In this document: in pieces, positions 8,893 through 16,663 of the stretch | Position numbering within the stretch: the stretch's first letter is position 1 | How the letters are laid out: the number at the start of each line of letters is the position of its first letter | Assembly (NCBI RefSeq): GCF_010104355.1 | Contig: NZ_CP044972.1 | Location: 2,294,001 to 2,358,000 of the forward strand | Direction of reading: 5' to 3' | From: Hydrogenophaga sp. PBL-H3 | Lineage (GTDB): Bacteria > Pseudomonadota > Gammaproteobacteria > Burkholderiales > Burkholderiaceae_C | Length of the DNA stretch: 64,000 nt | Made by a program: the position numbers and the translations under genes | Notes under the pieces: model-generated | What the model was told of the DNA's origin: nothing | Seen by the model: the letters and a program-made list of their open reading frames with translations, nothing else | The model's database searches: none

Positions 8893-10542
8893 ATGGTGAC
8901 CACGCACGAAGTGTTCAACCAGCCCGCGCCGCTGGTCGACACCAACCTGTTCAGCGCCAACCGGGCCATGCAGGCCGCGCTGGCGTTCAACGCGCCTGCA
9001 CTGGACACGGCGCCGCTGCAGGCGCTGGGCGCCATTGTGGGCAGCGGCGAGATGCAGGCGCACGCGCGGCTGGCCAATGTGCACACGCCGCAGCTCAAGA
9101 CGCACAACCGGTTTGGGCAGCGGGTGGACCAGGTGGAGTTTCATCCGAGTTATCACGCGTTGATGAAAGAAGCGGTGGCGGCCGGTCTGCACGGTACGGC
9201 CTTTTCCGCCGAGCAGCAGGCCACCGGGCATGCCCACCAGTTGCGTGCTGCCGGATTCATGCTGTTCACCGAGCTGGAGCCTTCCATCCTCTGCCCCATT
9301 TCCATGAGCTACGCCGTCGCCCCGGCGCTCAAGGACAACGAGGCCATCTACAACGAGTGGGCACCCGGCCTCACCAGCCGCGCCTACGACCCGACCCTCA
9401 AGGTCTGGCGCGACAAGGTCGGCCTGACCATGGGCATGGGCATGACCGAGAAGCAGGGCGGCTCCGACGTGCGCGCGAACACCACGCGCGCAGAGCCCAC
9501 CGGCACAGACCACTGGGGCCAGCGTTTCAGCGTCACCGGCCACAAGTGGTTCTTCTCCGCGCCCATGTGCGACGCCTTCCTGATCCTGGCGCAGACCACC
9601 AATGGCCTGAGCTGCCTGTTCCTGCCGCGCGTGTTGCCCGACGGTTCGATGAACCAGCTCTTCATCCAGCGCCTGAAGGACAAGCTGGGCAACAAGGCCA
9701 ACGCGAGCTCCGAGGTGGAGTTCGTGGGCGCCAGTGCCTGGCTGGTGGGCGAGGAGGGCCGGGGCATTCCGCAGATCCTGGCCATGGGCACCATGACGCG
9801 GCTCGATTGCGCTCTGGGCACCAGCGGCCTGATGCGCCAGGCGCTGAGCATTGCGCTCAACCACACGGCACAGCGCAAGGCGTTCGGCAAGATGCTGATC
9901 GACCAGCCGCTGATGAAAAACGTGCTGGCCGACCTGGCGCTGGAATCGGAGGCCGCGACCGCACTGGCACTGCGCCTGGCGCGCAGTTTCGACCGCCCCG
10001 GCGATGCCCACGAACAGGTGATGAACCGCCTGCTCACGCCGGTGGCCAAGTTCTGGATCTGCAAGCGCGGCAGCCACTTTGCACAGGAAACCATGGAGTG
10101 CCTGGGTGGCAACGGCTATGTGGAAGAGGGCGGCGAGGGCGTGATGGCGCGCATCTACCGCGAGATGCCGCTCAACAGCATCTGGGAGGGCGCGGGCAAC
10201 ATCATGGCCATCGACCTGCTGCGCGCCTTGCGCAAGGCCGACGCCGCCGCCGCACTGGCACACGAACTGGCCCCGGCACGCGGCATGCACCCGGCGCTGG
10301 ACCGGCTCGCCGCGCAACTGCCGATCCGCGTGGAAGAAATGGCCACCGAGATGGAGGCGCGCCGCCTGGCGCAAGACGTGGCCCTGGCCGTGCAGGCCGC
10401 GCTGCTCGCGCAGACCGCGCCATCTGCCGTGTTCGGTGCCTTCTGTGATTCGCGCATTGGCGGTGAGTGGGGTCACAGCTTCGGCTCGCTGGGCGCCGGT
10501 GTCGACTTCGACGCCATACTCAACCGCGCCATGCCGCACTGA
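8893..10542 (+). CDS. AidB-like acyl-CoA dehydrogenase
   Basis: A 549-residue acyl-CoA dehydrogenase of the AidB branch. MTEKQGGSDVR (Glu186 region) is the diagnostic motif, followed by GHKWFFSAPMCDAF; near the C terminus IWEGAGN contains Glu432 at the catalytic-base position. AidB of E. coli is linked to alkylation protection, but many AidB-like proteins in beta-oxidation clusters are plain dehydrogenases. Because it sits 16 bp behind an oxidoreductase within the fatty-acid cluster, a catabolic role is more likely than DNA protection. ATG preceded by CAGGAGG. Confidence 0.88.
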   Translation: MVTTHEVFNQPAPLVDTNLFSANRAMQAALAFNAPALDTAPLQALGAIVGSGEMQAHARLANVHTPQLKTHNRFGQRVDQVEFHPSYHALMKEAVAAGLHGTAFSAEQQATGHAHQLRAAGFMLFTELEPSILCPISMSYAVAPALKDNEAIYNEWAPGLTSRAYDPTLKVWRDKVGLTMGMGMTEKQGGSDVRANTTRAEPTGTDHWGQRFSVTGHKWFFSAPMCDAFLILAQTTNGLSCLFLPRVLPDGSMNQLFIQRLKDKLGNKANASSEVEFVGASAWLVGEEGRGIPQILAMGTMTRLDCALGTSGLMRQALSIALNHTAQRKAFGKMLIDQPLMKNVLADLALESEAATALALRLARSFDRPGDAHEQVMNRLLTPVAKFWICKRGSHFAQETMECLGGNGYVEEGGEGVMARIYREMPLNSIWEGAGNIMAIDLLRALRKADAAAALAHELAPARGMHPALDRLAAQLPIRVEEMATEMEARRLAQDVALAVQAALLAQTAPSAVFGAFCDSRIGGEWGHSFGSLGAGVDFDAILNRAMPH

Positions 10543-10565
10543 ACAACAACGAACCTGGAGACACC

Positions 10566-11501
10566 ATGCCCGACCTCATCCTGCACCACTACCCCACGTC
10601 GCCGTTTTCGGAAAAGGTGCGCCTGATCCTGGGCCACAAGAAGCTCAGCTGGCAGAGTGTGAATATCCCGCGCATCATGCCCAAGCCCGACGTGATCACC
10701 CTCACCGGCGGCTACCGCCGCACGCCGTTCCTGCAGATCGGCGCCGATATCTATTGCGACACCGCGCTCATCTGCGACGTGCTCGAACACCACCAGCCCG
10801 AGCCCACGCTCTACCCCGAACACCTCAAAGGCATGGCGCGCGTTTTGTCCCAGTGGGCCGACAGCACGCTGTTCTGGGCCGCCATGGGCTACAGCCTCAG
10901 CCCCAAAGGCGCGGCGGCGCTGTTTGCCGGCCAGCCGCCCGAAGCCGCACAGGCCTTCGCGGCCGACCGCGGTGCCATGCGTGGCGGCATGACCAGCCTG
11001 CGCCCGGGCGACGCAAGCTCCGCCTACAAGAGCTACCTGCGCCGCCTTTCGACCATGGTGGAAATGCACCCCTTCCTGCTGGGTGATGCACCCTGCGTGG
11101 CCGACTTCGCGGCCTACCACCCACTGTGGTTCAGCCGCGTGGTCAACCCCGCCATGGCCGGCATCCTGGACGCAACGCCGCACGTCATTGAATGGATGGA
11201 CCGCATGGCCGCCATCGGCCACGGCCACTTGAGCAAACTCACGTCCACCGATGCCATCGCCATCGCCGCTGCCGCCCAGCCCGCGCCCCACACCGACGAC
11301 ACCTTCCAGGACGACCACGGCATCGCGCTGGGCAGCCGCGTGACCATCAGCGCCGAGACGTTTGGGCAAGAGCCCACCGAGGGCATCTTGCGCGCGGCCA
11401 CCCGAACCCGCTACACGCTGGAGCGCACCGATGATCGCGCCGGGCTGCTGCACGTGCATTTCCCACGCATTGGTTTTGTGCTGAGGGAAGTGCGCGCTTG
11501 A
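10566..11501 (+). CDS. glutathione S-transferase-family protein
   Basis: A 311-residue protein with an N-terminal thioredoxin-like GST domain (LHHYPTSPFSEKVRLIL, then RRTPFLQIG with the cis-Pro expected before strand 3) and an all-helical C-terminal domain. It is longer than a typical 200-230-residue GST; the extra ~80 residues at the end form a beta-rich tail with no recognised domain. A Ser in SPFSEK occupies the usual catalytic position. Substrate unknown; it may be a detoxifying partner in the acyl-CoA cluster. It overlaps the next gene by four bases. Confidence 0.85.
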   Translation: MPDLILHHYPTSPFSEKVRLILGHKKLSWQSVNIPRIMPKPDVITLTGGYRRTPFLQIGADIYCDTALICDVLEHHQPEPTLYPEHLKGMARVLSQWADSTLFWAAMGYSLSPKGAAALFAGQPPEAAQAFAADRGAMRGGMTSLRPGDASSAYKSYLRRLSTMVEMHPFLLGDAPCVADFAAYHPLWFSRVVNPAMAGILDATPHVIEWMDRMAAIGHGHLSKLTSTDAIAIAAAAQPAPHTDDTFQDDHGIALGSRVTISAETFGQEPTEGILRAATRTRYTLERTDDRAGLLHVHFPRIGFVLREVRA

Positions 11502-11956
11502 GCCCCACCCCCCAGACCTGGCGCTGCCTGCCGTTTGATGCCCTGCATGCCCGCACGCTCTATGCCCTGCTGCAATTGCGCACCGAAGTGTTCGTGATGG
11601 AGCAGCACTGCGTGTTCCAGGACATGGACGGGGCCGACGCGCAGTGCTTTCACCTGTTGGGCGAAGGAGCCCGGGGGCTCGAAGCCTATGCCCGCCTGGT
11701 GCCGGCAGGCTTGAAGTTCAACGAAGCCAGCATTGGCCGCGTGGTCACGCTGCCGGCGGCGCGCGGTGGCGGCCTGGGCCATGTGCTCATGCGCGAGGCA
11801 GTGCGGGCGCTGCACGGCCTGTGGGGGATGCAGCCCATCCGCATCGGCGCGCAGGCGCACCTGCAACCCTTCTACCGACAGCATGGTTTTGAGCCGTCGG
11901 GCCCGATGTACATCGAGGACGGCATCGACCACATCGAAATGCTGCGCCCCGCCTGA
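11498..11956 (+). CDS. ElaA-type GNAT N-acetyltransferase
   Basis: A 152-residue GNAT-fold protein. The opening FDALHARTLYALLQLRTEVF with VMEQHCVFQDMDG matches the ElaA subgroup, and GRVVTLPAARGGGLGHVLM is the acetyl-CoA pyrophosphate loop (a variant of RxxGxG). The start is a TTG overlapping the preceding stop (TTGA), a translationally coupled arrangement; no ATG occurs early enough to encode the domain. The acetylated substrate is unknown. Confidence 0.85.
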   Translation: MSPTPQTWRCLPFDALHARTLYALLQLRTEVFVMEQHCVFQDMDGADAQCFHLLGEGARGLEAYARLVPAGLKFNEASIGRVVTLPAARGGGLGHVLMREAVRALHGLWGMQPIRIGAQAHLQPFYRQHGFEPSGPMYIEDGIDHIEMLRPA

Positions 11957-11985
11957 TTGTTGACACACCCACAGAGGAGACAGAC

Positions 11986-12888
11986 ATGATTCAAGACTTC
12001 AAAGACAAGACCGCCGTGCTCACCGGCGCGGGCTCGGGCTTCGGCCTGGAGTGCGCGCGCATTGGCGCCAGGCTGGGCATGAACCTCGTGCTGGTCGACG
12101 TGCAGCAGGACGCGCTGGACAAGGCCACGGCCGAGATCAGTGCCACCGGCGTGAGGGTGCTTGCGCGCAAGGTGGACGTCGCGGACCAGGCGCAGATGGA
12201 GGCGCTGGCCGCCGACGTGGAGAAGACCTTCGGAGCACCGCATTTCGTGTTCAACAACGCGGGTGTGGGCTCGGGCGGCCTGATCTGGGAGAACTCGGTG
12301 AAGGACTGGGAGTGGGTGCTGGGCGTGAACCTCTGGGGCGTGGTGCACGGCGTTCGCCTGTTCACCCCCATGATGCTGGCCGCCGCAAAGAAAGACCCGG
12401 CCTGGCGCGGCCACATCGTGAACACCGCCAGCATGGCCGGCCTGCTCACGCCTCCCAACATGGGCATCTACAACGTGAGCAAGCACGCCGTGGTGAGCCT
12501 GACCGAGACCCTGTACCAGGACCTGAAGCTGGTAAGCGACCAGGTGAGCGCGAGCGTGCTCTGCCCGTACTTCGTGCCCACCGGCATCAGCCAGAGCCAC
12601 CGCAACAAGCCGGCCGAACTGGCCGATGAGAAAGCCACCCAGAGCCAGCTGATTGGCCAGGCCATGAGCGACAAGGCGGTGAGCTCGGGCAAGGTCACGG
12701 CGGCCGAGGTGGCGCAGCTGGTGTTTGACGCCATCACGGCCGACCGCTTTTATATCTTCAGCCACCCGCGCGCACTGGGGAATGTACGCGCCCGCATGGA
12801 AGGCATCGTGAACCAGACCAACCCGGCGGACCCGTTCGCCGAGCGGCCCGAAATCGGGGTACAGCTTCGGTCTGCACTTCGAAGCTGA
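11986..12888 (+). CDS. SDR-family oxidoreductase
   Basis: A 300-residue classical short-chain dehydrogenase, last gene of the acyl-CoA cluster. NAD(P)-binding loop GAGSGFG is near residue 12, the NNAGVGSGG motif follows strand 4, and YNVSK is the catalytic Tyr/Lys pair. The 40 extra C-terminal residues relative to FabG are common in the subgroup that acts on bulky lipophilic alcohols. It starts after an AGAGGAGA ribosome site and is followed 22 bp later by a strong terminator. Confidence 0.9.
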   Translation: MIQDFKDKTAVLTGAGSGFGLECARIGARLGMNLVLVDVQQDALDKATAEISATGVRVLARKVDVADQAQMEALAADVEKTFGAPHFVFNNAGVGSGGLIWENSVKDWEWVLGVNLWGVVHGVRLFTPMMLAAAKKDPAWRGHIVNTASMAGLLTPPNMGIYNVSKHAVVSLTETLYQDLKLVSDQVSASVLCPYFVPTGISQSHRNKPAELADEKATQSQLIGQAMSDKAVSSGKVTAAEVAQLVFDAITADRFYIFSHPRALGNVRARMEGIVNQTNPADPFAERPEIGVQLRSALRS

Positions 12889-12910
12889 GCGCCGACACTG
12901 CCCACCCGAC

Positions 12911-12934
12911 AAGCCGCTTTCAGCGGCTTTTTTT
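12911..12934 (+). terminator. Rho-independent terminator after the acyl-CoA cluster
   Basis: AAGCCGCT-TTC-AGCGGCTT forms an 8-bp stem with a triloop, followed directly by a run of T (seven in a row counting the stem end). It closes the plus-strand cluster and separates it from the pilus locus. Confidence 0.92.
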
Positions 12935-13324
12935 CGCCCGTCGCTGGCGTGACGGTTGGTCGGACGCCATGGGTACCCACAGACAGAGGTTTTGCACAAA
13001 TGAATACTAAAAGCTAAGCATTTGTGGGCGAAGGCGTTGCATTTGCGCCCTCTGTCCATGCCTCGCATGTACTACTTCGTACTGAGAAATGTGTTGGTTG
13101 TCACGCTTCTTCTAACAAAAAGAACGATTTCGGGCGTTTCGTGTAACAAGGCAGGGCTAGTTGCTTGCATCTGGTTACGAAGTCATCACAATTCATTCGT
13201 GGCTGGCGATATTTTGTTACTCACGTAACTGAACGTATCCACGGGGGTGGGGTTCCAGCAAGCCATCAGCCACTGGTTGCTCATGGGGGGTGACCGGTGA
13301 ATCAACTTAGTCAAGGAGTTAATC
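12935..13324 (+). promoter_or_regulatory. AT-richer leader region upstream of the flp pilin
   Basis: About 390 bp without a credible gene and visibly poorer in G+C than the surroundings. It contains an inverted repeat CACAAATG (12995-13002) / CATTTGTG (13019-13026) separated by 16 bases, which could be an operator or a stem at the base of a leader. A 68-codon ORF at 13022-13228 shows no family features and is not called. The flp ribosome site AAGGAG lies just before 13325. The tad promoter is presumably here, but I cannot fix its -35/-10. Confidence 0.55.
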
Positions 13325-13522
13325 ATGGACAAATTTCTGAATGCGACGCGCCGTTTCCTGCGTGATGAAGAGGGTGTGACGGCGATTGAATACGGCCTGA
13401 TTGCGGCGCTGATTGCGGTGGTGATCATTGCCGGTGCTGCCCTGGTTGGTACCAATCTGAACACCCTGTTCGGCAACATTGCTGCTTGCTTGAGCAATCC
13501 GTCCGCAACTTGCTTTCCGTAA
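13325..13522 (+). CDS. flp: Flp-type major pilin prepilin
   Basis: A 65-residue type IVb prepilin. The Flp motif is intact: cleavage after Gly17, mature N terminus VTAIEYGLIAALIAVV with Glu at +5 and Tyr at +6, then a hydrophobic helix and a short Cys-containing tail (Cys in IAACLS and ATCFP may form a disulfide). The basic, charged leader MDKFLNATRRFLRDEEG is typical. It polymerises into the Flp/Tad adhesion pilus after processing by the peptidase encoded at 13848. The strong hairpin behind the gene suggests it is made in excess over the rest of the operon. Confidence 0.95.
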   Translation: MDKFLNATRRFLRDEEGVTAIEYGLIAALIAVVIIAGAALVGTNLNTLFGNIAACLSNPSATCFP

Positions 13523-13533
13523 GCCCATGACGA

Positions 13534-13553
13534 GAAGGGGCTTGTGCCCCTTC
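13534..13553 (+). terminator. hairpin after flp (partial terminator or RNA stabiliser)
   Basis: GAAGGGG-CTTGTG-CCCCTTC is a 7-bp stem and 6-base loop followed by CCCCTTTTG, i.e. only a short T-run. Position between the major pilin and the downstream tad genes fits a leaky terminator giving high pilin to assembly-protein ratio. Confidence 0.65.
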
Positions 13554-13575
13554 CCCTTTTGACACGGAGGTCGAA

Positions 13576-13761
13576 ATGGCATTTCAAGTGACGCCAGCGA
13601 GCAGCCAGAAGGAAATCGGTGTGACCTCCATCGAGTACGCGCTCATGGCCGCATTGATAGCGCTGGCCGCGATTGTCGGTTTTTCGCTGTTGGGCGGATC
13701 GCAGGGGGCTGGATGGGATGCATGGAGCGCCAAGGTGGTCGAGGCGGTAGCCGGCGATTGA
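13576..13761 (+). CDS. second Flp-like prepilin
   Basis: A 61-residue protein with a Flp motif: Gly15 then VTSIEYALMAALIALA, again Glu at +5 and Tyr at +6. The leader is not basic but polar (MAFQVTPASSQKEIG) and the tail lacks cysteine and ends acidic, so it is not a simple duplicate of the first pilin. It could be a minor pilin or an alternative subunit. Preceded by CACGGAGG. There is an 86-bp gap to the peptidase gene, so it may be transcribed with flp, with the rest, or both. Confidence 0.85.
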   Translation: MAFQVTPASSQKEIGVTSIEYALMAALIALAAIVGFSLLGGSQGAGWDAWSAKVVEAVAGD

Positions 13762-13847
13762 AACCTGAAACGTCAACGCGTTTGGTACTCCACCTGCCTG
13801 GGTTTCGCGCAGGTTAGCCAGTTGGAGTGAAGAAAGGAGGTGCAGAG

Positions 13848-14435
13848 ATGAACGTACAACTACAAATACAAGTTTCTTCATGGCAGCTAATTGCTTCGTG
13901 CATTCTTGCGATCGCGCTGCTTGTTGCGATTGCCTTTGATGCCCGCGCTCGCCGTATTCCCAATTTCCTGGTGTTGACAGTCCTGATCGCCGGACTGCTG
14001 CTCAATGCCGTGGGTCCGCAGCCTTTCCGGGTGAACGACGGACTTTTCTCACTCACACCAGGTGCCTTGGGTTTTGCCGGCAGCCTGCTTGGCGGGTTGG
14101 TCGCATTGATGGCCTTTCTTCCCATGTACGCCCTTCGCGCCCTGGGCGCAGGCGACGTGAAGCTGCTCGCTGGTGTGGGCGCCTTTGCCGGCACCGCGGC
14201 CTTTCTCAACATCGCCCTGTGGGTACTCCTGGCAGGTGGTGTGCTGGCCCTGGCGCGCATGGCCGTTGTGGGTCATCCCCGGCTCTTGTTGAACAACATG
14301 GCCGCCGTGATGACGGGGCAGTTCAAACCCGCGCAAACCCTCTGGCGCATGCCTTACGCCGTGGCCATCGCCATGGGCGTCGCCGCGCACGCTGCGTGGG
14401 TGTTCTCGGGGCGCACCCCGATCCTGAATTTCTGA
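13848..14435 (+). CDS. tadV: TadV/CpaA-type prepilin peptidase
   Basis: A 195-residue polytopic membrane aspartyl protease. The two catalytic aspartates are Asp31 in FDARARRIPN and Asp103 in the GxGD motif LGAGDVKLLAG. It is the short, methylase-less form used by Tad systems to cut Flp, TadE and TadF prepilins after glycine. Several hydrophobic helices are visible. The frame is open from a GTG at 13827, but AAAGGAGG precedes the ATG at 13848, which is used. Confidence 0.92.
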   Translation: MNVQLQIQVSSWQLIASCILAIALLVAIAFDARARRIPNFLVLTVLIAGLLLNAVGPQPFRVNDGLFSLTPGALGFAGSLLGGLVALMAFLPMYALRALGAGDVKLLAGVGAFAGTAAFLNIALWVLLAGGVLALARMAVVGHPRLLLNNMAAVMTGQFKPAQTLWRMPYAVAIAMGVAAHAAWVFSGRTPILNF

Positions 14436-14445
14436 GGCCCACACC

Positions 14446-15798
14446 ATGCTGGACACTACCCGCATCCCGGTCTCCACGCTGCTGAAGTCGGAACCTACCG
14501 ACACGCTCGTTGATGTCTCCGACATTGCGGGTCTGCCGGCTTCGTTTCTATCCGACCTGGCCTTGCGCCATCTCGGACGCAAGGGTGAGCTCAAGCTGTT
14601 CGCGCTGGCGCAGGCACTCGGTCTGCCGGTGCCGCTGGTGGACGGGCTGCTGCACCAAATGCGCAGCCTGGCGTTGGTGGAGGTGCCGCGCCGCGGCACG
14701 CTGGACGGCGACATCAGCTACGTGCTCACCGATGCCGGCCACCGCCTGGCGCGCCTGGCCTTCGAGAAATGCCATTACGTGGGCCCCGCACCGGTGCCGC
14801 TCAACGACTACATCGCCCAGGTGAAAGAGCAGGGCCAGCACCTTGCGCCGGTGCGGGCCGAAAGGCTGCAGCAGGTGCTGGGCGACATGGTGGTCGACCC
14901 AGCGCTGTTGCCCACGCTGGGCAGTGCGCTCAACTCGGGCAAGGCCATTTACCTGTTTGGCGACAGCGGCACCGGCAAGACCTACCTGGCCGAACACCTG
15001 GTGCGCACGCTGGAGGGCCACATCTGGGTGCCGCACGCGGTCTATGTGGACGGTGAGGTGATCACGGTGTTCGACCCCATCGTGCACAAGCGTGTGACGC
15101 TGGCGCCCGTGCCCGACCGCGCCCTGGTGCGCGACCTCTCCAGCGACGGTCGCTGGGTGCGCACCGAGCGCCCCGTGGTGATTGCTGGCGGTGAACTCAC
15201 GCTGGACACGCTGGACCTCGAATTTGATGCCAGCAGCCGCCTGCACATTGCGCCGCCGCAGATGAAAGCCAACAACGGCATCTTCGTGGTGGACGACCTG
15301 GGACGCCAGCGCGTGAGCCCGCGCGACCTCATGAACCGCTGGATCGTGCCGCTGGACCGGCACGTGGACTACCTCACCCTGAACACCGGCACCAAATTCT
15401 CGGTGCCGTTCGATGTACGGGTGATCTTCTCGTCGAACCTCTCGCCTGACGAGCTGGTGGACCCCGCCTTTGCGCGCCGGCTGGGCTACAAGCTGCGCAT
15501 CCACGCACTGGACGCCGCCAGCTACCGCACCGTGGTGGCCCAGGCCTGCCTGCGCAGCGGCGTGCCGGAAGACTTGCGCGCCATCGATCACCTCATCAAC
15601 ACATTGCACCCATGCGATGACACCCCGTACTACCCCTGCATCCCGTTCGACGTGATCAGCAAGATCGCCGACCTCGACCGCTACCTCGGCGAGCCTGCTC
15701 GCATGACCTGCGAGCGGCTGGACTGGGCATGGAACGCGTATTTCGGACTGGAGGACCGGATCCCCCGGACTCTGGTCAACAACATTTCAGGAGAGTGA
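14446..15798 (+). CDS. AAA+ ATPase associated with Flp pilus assembly
   Basis: A 450-residue cytoplasmic protein. An N-terminal winged-helix-like section (about residues 30-110) precedes an AAA+ module: Walker A GDSGTGKT with Lys178, a Walker-B-like FVVDD near residue 285, and the arginine-rich sensor segment DPAFARRLGYKLRI. It is not the secretion ATPase (TadA is encoded at 22051) nor TadZ. Homologues are known only by association with Flp loci ('predicted ATPase with chaperone activity'). It lies 10 bp after tadV and 1 bp before rcpC, so is certainly part of the operon. Its job may be remodelling or regulating an assembly component. Confidence 0.82.
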   Translation: MLDTTRIPVSTLLKSEPTDTLVDVSDIAGLPASFLSDLALRHLGRKGELKLFALAQALGLPVPLVDGLLHQMRSLALVEVPRRGTLDGDISYVLTDAGHRLARLAFEKCHYVGPAPVPLNDYIAQVKEQGQHLAPVRAERLQQVLGDMVVDPALLPTLGSALNSGKAIYLFGDSGTGKTYLAEHLVRTLEGHIWVPHAVYVDGEVITVFDPIVHKRVTLAPVPDRALVRDLSSDGRWVRTERPVVIAGGELTLDTLDLEFDASSRLHIAPPQMKANNGIFVVDDLGRQRVSPRDLMNRWIVPLDRHVDYLTLNTGTKFSVPFDVRVIFSSNLSPDELVDPAFARRLGYKLRIHALDAASYRTVVAQACLRSGVPEDLRAIDHLINTLHPCDDTPYYPCIPFDVISKIADLDRYLGEPARMTCERLDWAWNAYFGLEDRIPRTLVNNISGE

Positions 15799-15799
15799 C

Positions 15800-16651
15800 A
15801 TGCAAAGCAAACGCGCATTGATCATGCTGGCGCTGTCGGTGCTGGCGGGCCTGGCGGCCGTGATTCTGGCTGCCCGCTGGATGGGTCAGCAGGCTGCTGG
15901 CGAGAAATCGTCGGTGCTGGTGGCCACCCGCGACCTGGAGCTGGGCCAGGCCATCACGGCGCAGATGCTGCAGCCCATTGCCTGGCCGGCTGGCAGCCAA
16001 CCCGAGGGCTCGTTCAACGACGTCAAGCTGCTCGAAGGCCGCGTGGTGCGCGCCGGCATCTACAAGGGCGAGCCGGTCCTGGAGCCCAAGCTGGCGCCCG
16101 AGGGCACCAAGGCCGGTCTGGATTCGGTCATCAAACCCGGGCACCGCGCCATCACGGTGAAGGTGAACGAGGTGGTTGGCGTGGCCGGCTTCCTGGCCCC
16201 AGGCAGCTATGTCGATCTTCTGGTGAACATCAACGACGACCGTGACAAGTCCATTTCGCGGGTCGTGCTCGAACGCATCATGGTGCTGGCCGTGGCGCAA
16301 GAAGCCAACCGGCCTGACAACAGCAAGGCCCGTGTGGTGAACGCGGTCACGCTGGAAGTGCTCCCCGAGCAGGCCGAGAAAATCGACCTGGCGCGCAACG
16401 TGGGCACGCTGTCGCTGATGCTGCGCAATCAGGTTGATATTGAAGGCACACCCACCAACGGCATCACCCGCGAGGACCTCTTTGATCCGACCGCCGCCGC
16501 GAAAAAGACGGCTGCTGCACCAGCGCCGCAGCCGCAGGCAACACCGGTTCGCCGCGCCGCCCCGCGTCCGGCCGCACCCCGCCCAGTCACCGAAGCCGCC
16601 GGCACCGTGGAAGTCATCCGCGGCACGCAGAAGTCCACGTCCAATTTCTGA
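15800..16651 (+). CDS. rcpC: RcpC/CpaB-family Flp pilus assembly protein
   Basis: A 283-residue protein with one N-terminal membrane helix (about residues 5-25) followed by a SAF domain (about 38-100: VLVATRDLELGQAITAQML) and the conserved GHRAITVKVNEVVGVAGF segment near 113-133 of the CpaB family. It sits in the periplasm and works with the secretin, which is encoded 12 bp later. The last ~40 residues are Ala/Pro-rich and low complexity, as often seen in CpaB. Confidence 0.92.
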   Translation: MQSKRALIMLALSVLAGLAAVILAARWMGQQAAGEKSSVLVATRDLELGQAITAQMLQPIAWPAGSQPEGSFNDVKLLEGRVVRAGIYKGEPVLEPKLAPEGTKAGLDSVIKPGHRAITVKVNEVVGVAGFLAPGSYVDLLVNINDDRDKSISRVVLERIMVLAVAQEANRPDNSKARVVNAVTLEVLPEQAEKIDLARNVGTLSLMLRNQVDIEGTPTNGITREDLFDPTAAAKKTAAAPAPQPQATPVRRAAPRPAAPRPVTEAAGTVEVIRGTQKSTSNF

Positions 16652-16663
16652 GGGAGCAAGCAC

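Noticed and set aside
13022..13228. A 68-codon ORF in the flp leader
   Set aside because: Poor ribosome site, mixed hydrophobic composition and no paralogue; fits a promoter/leader region better.
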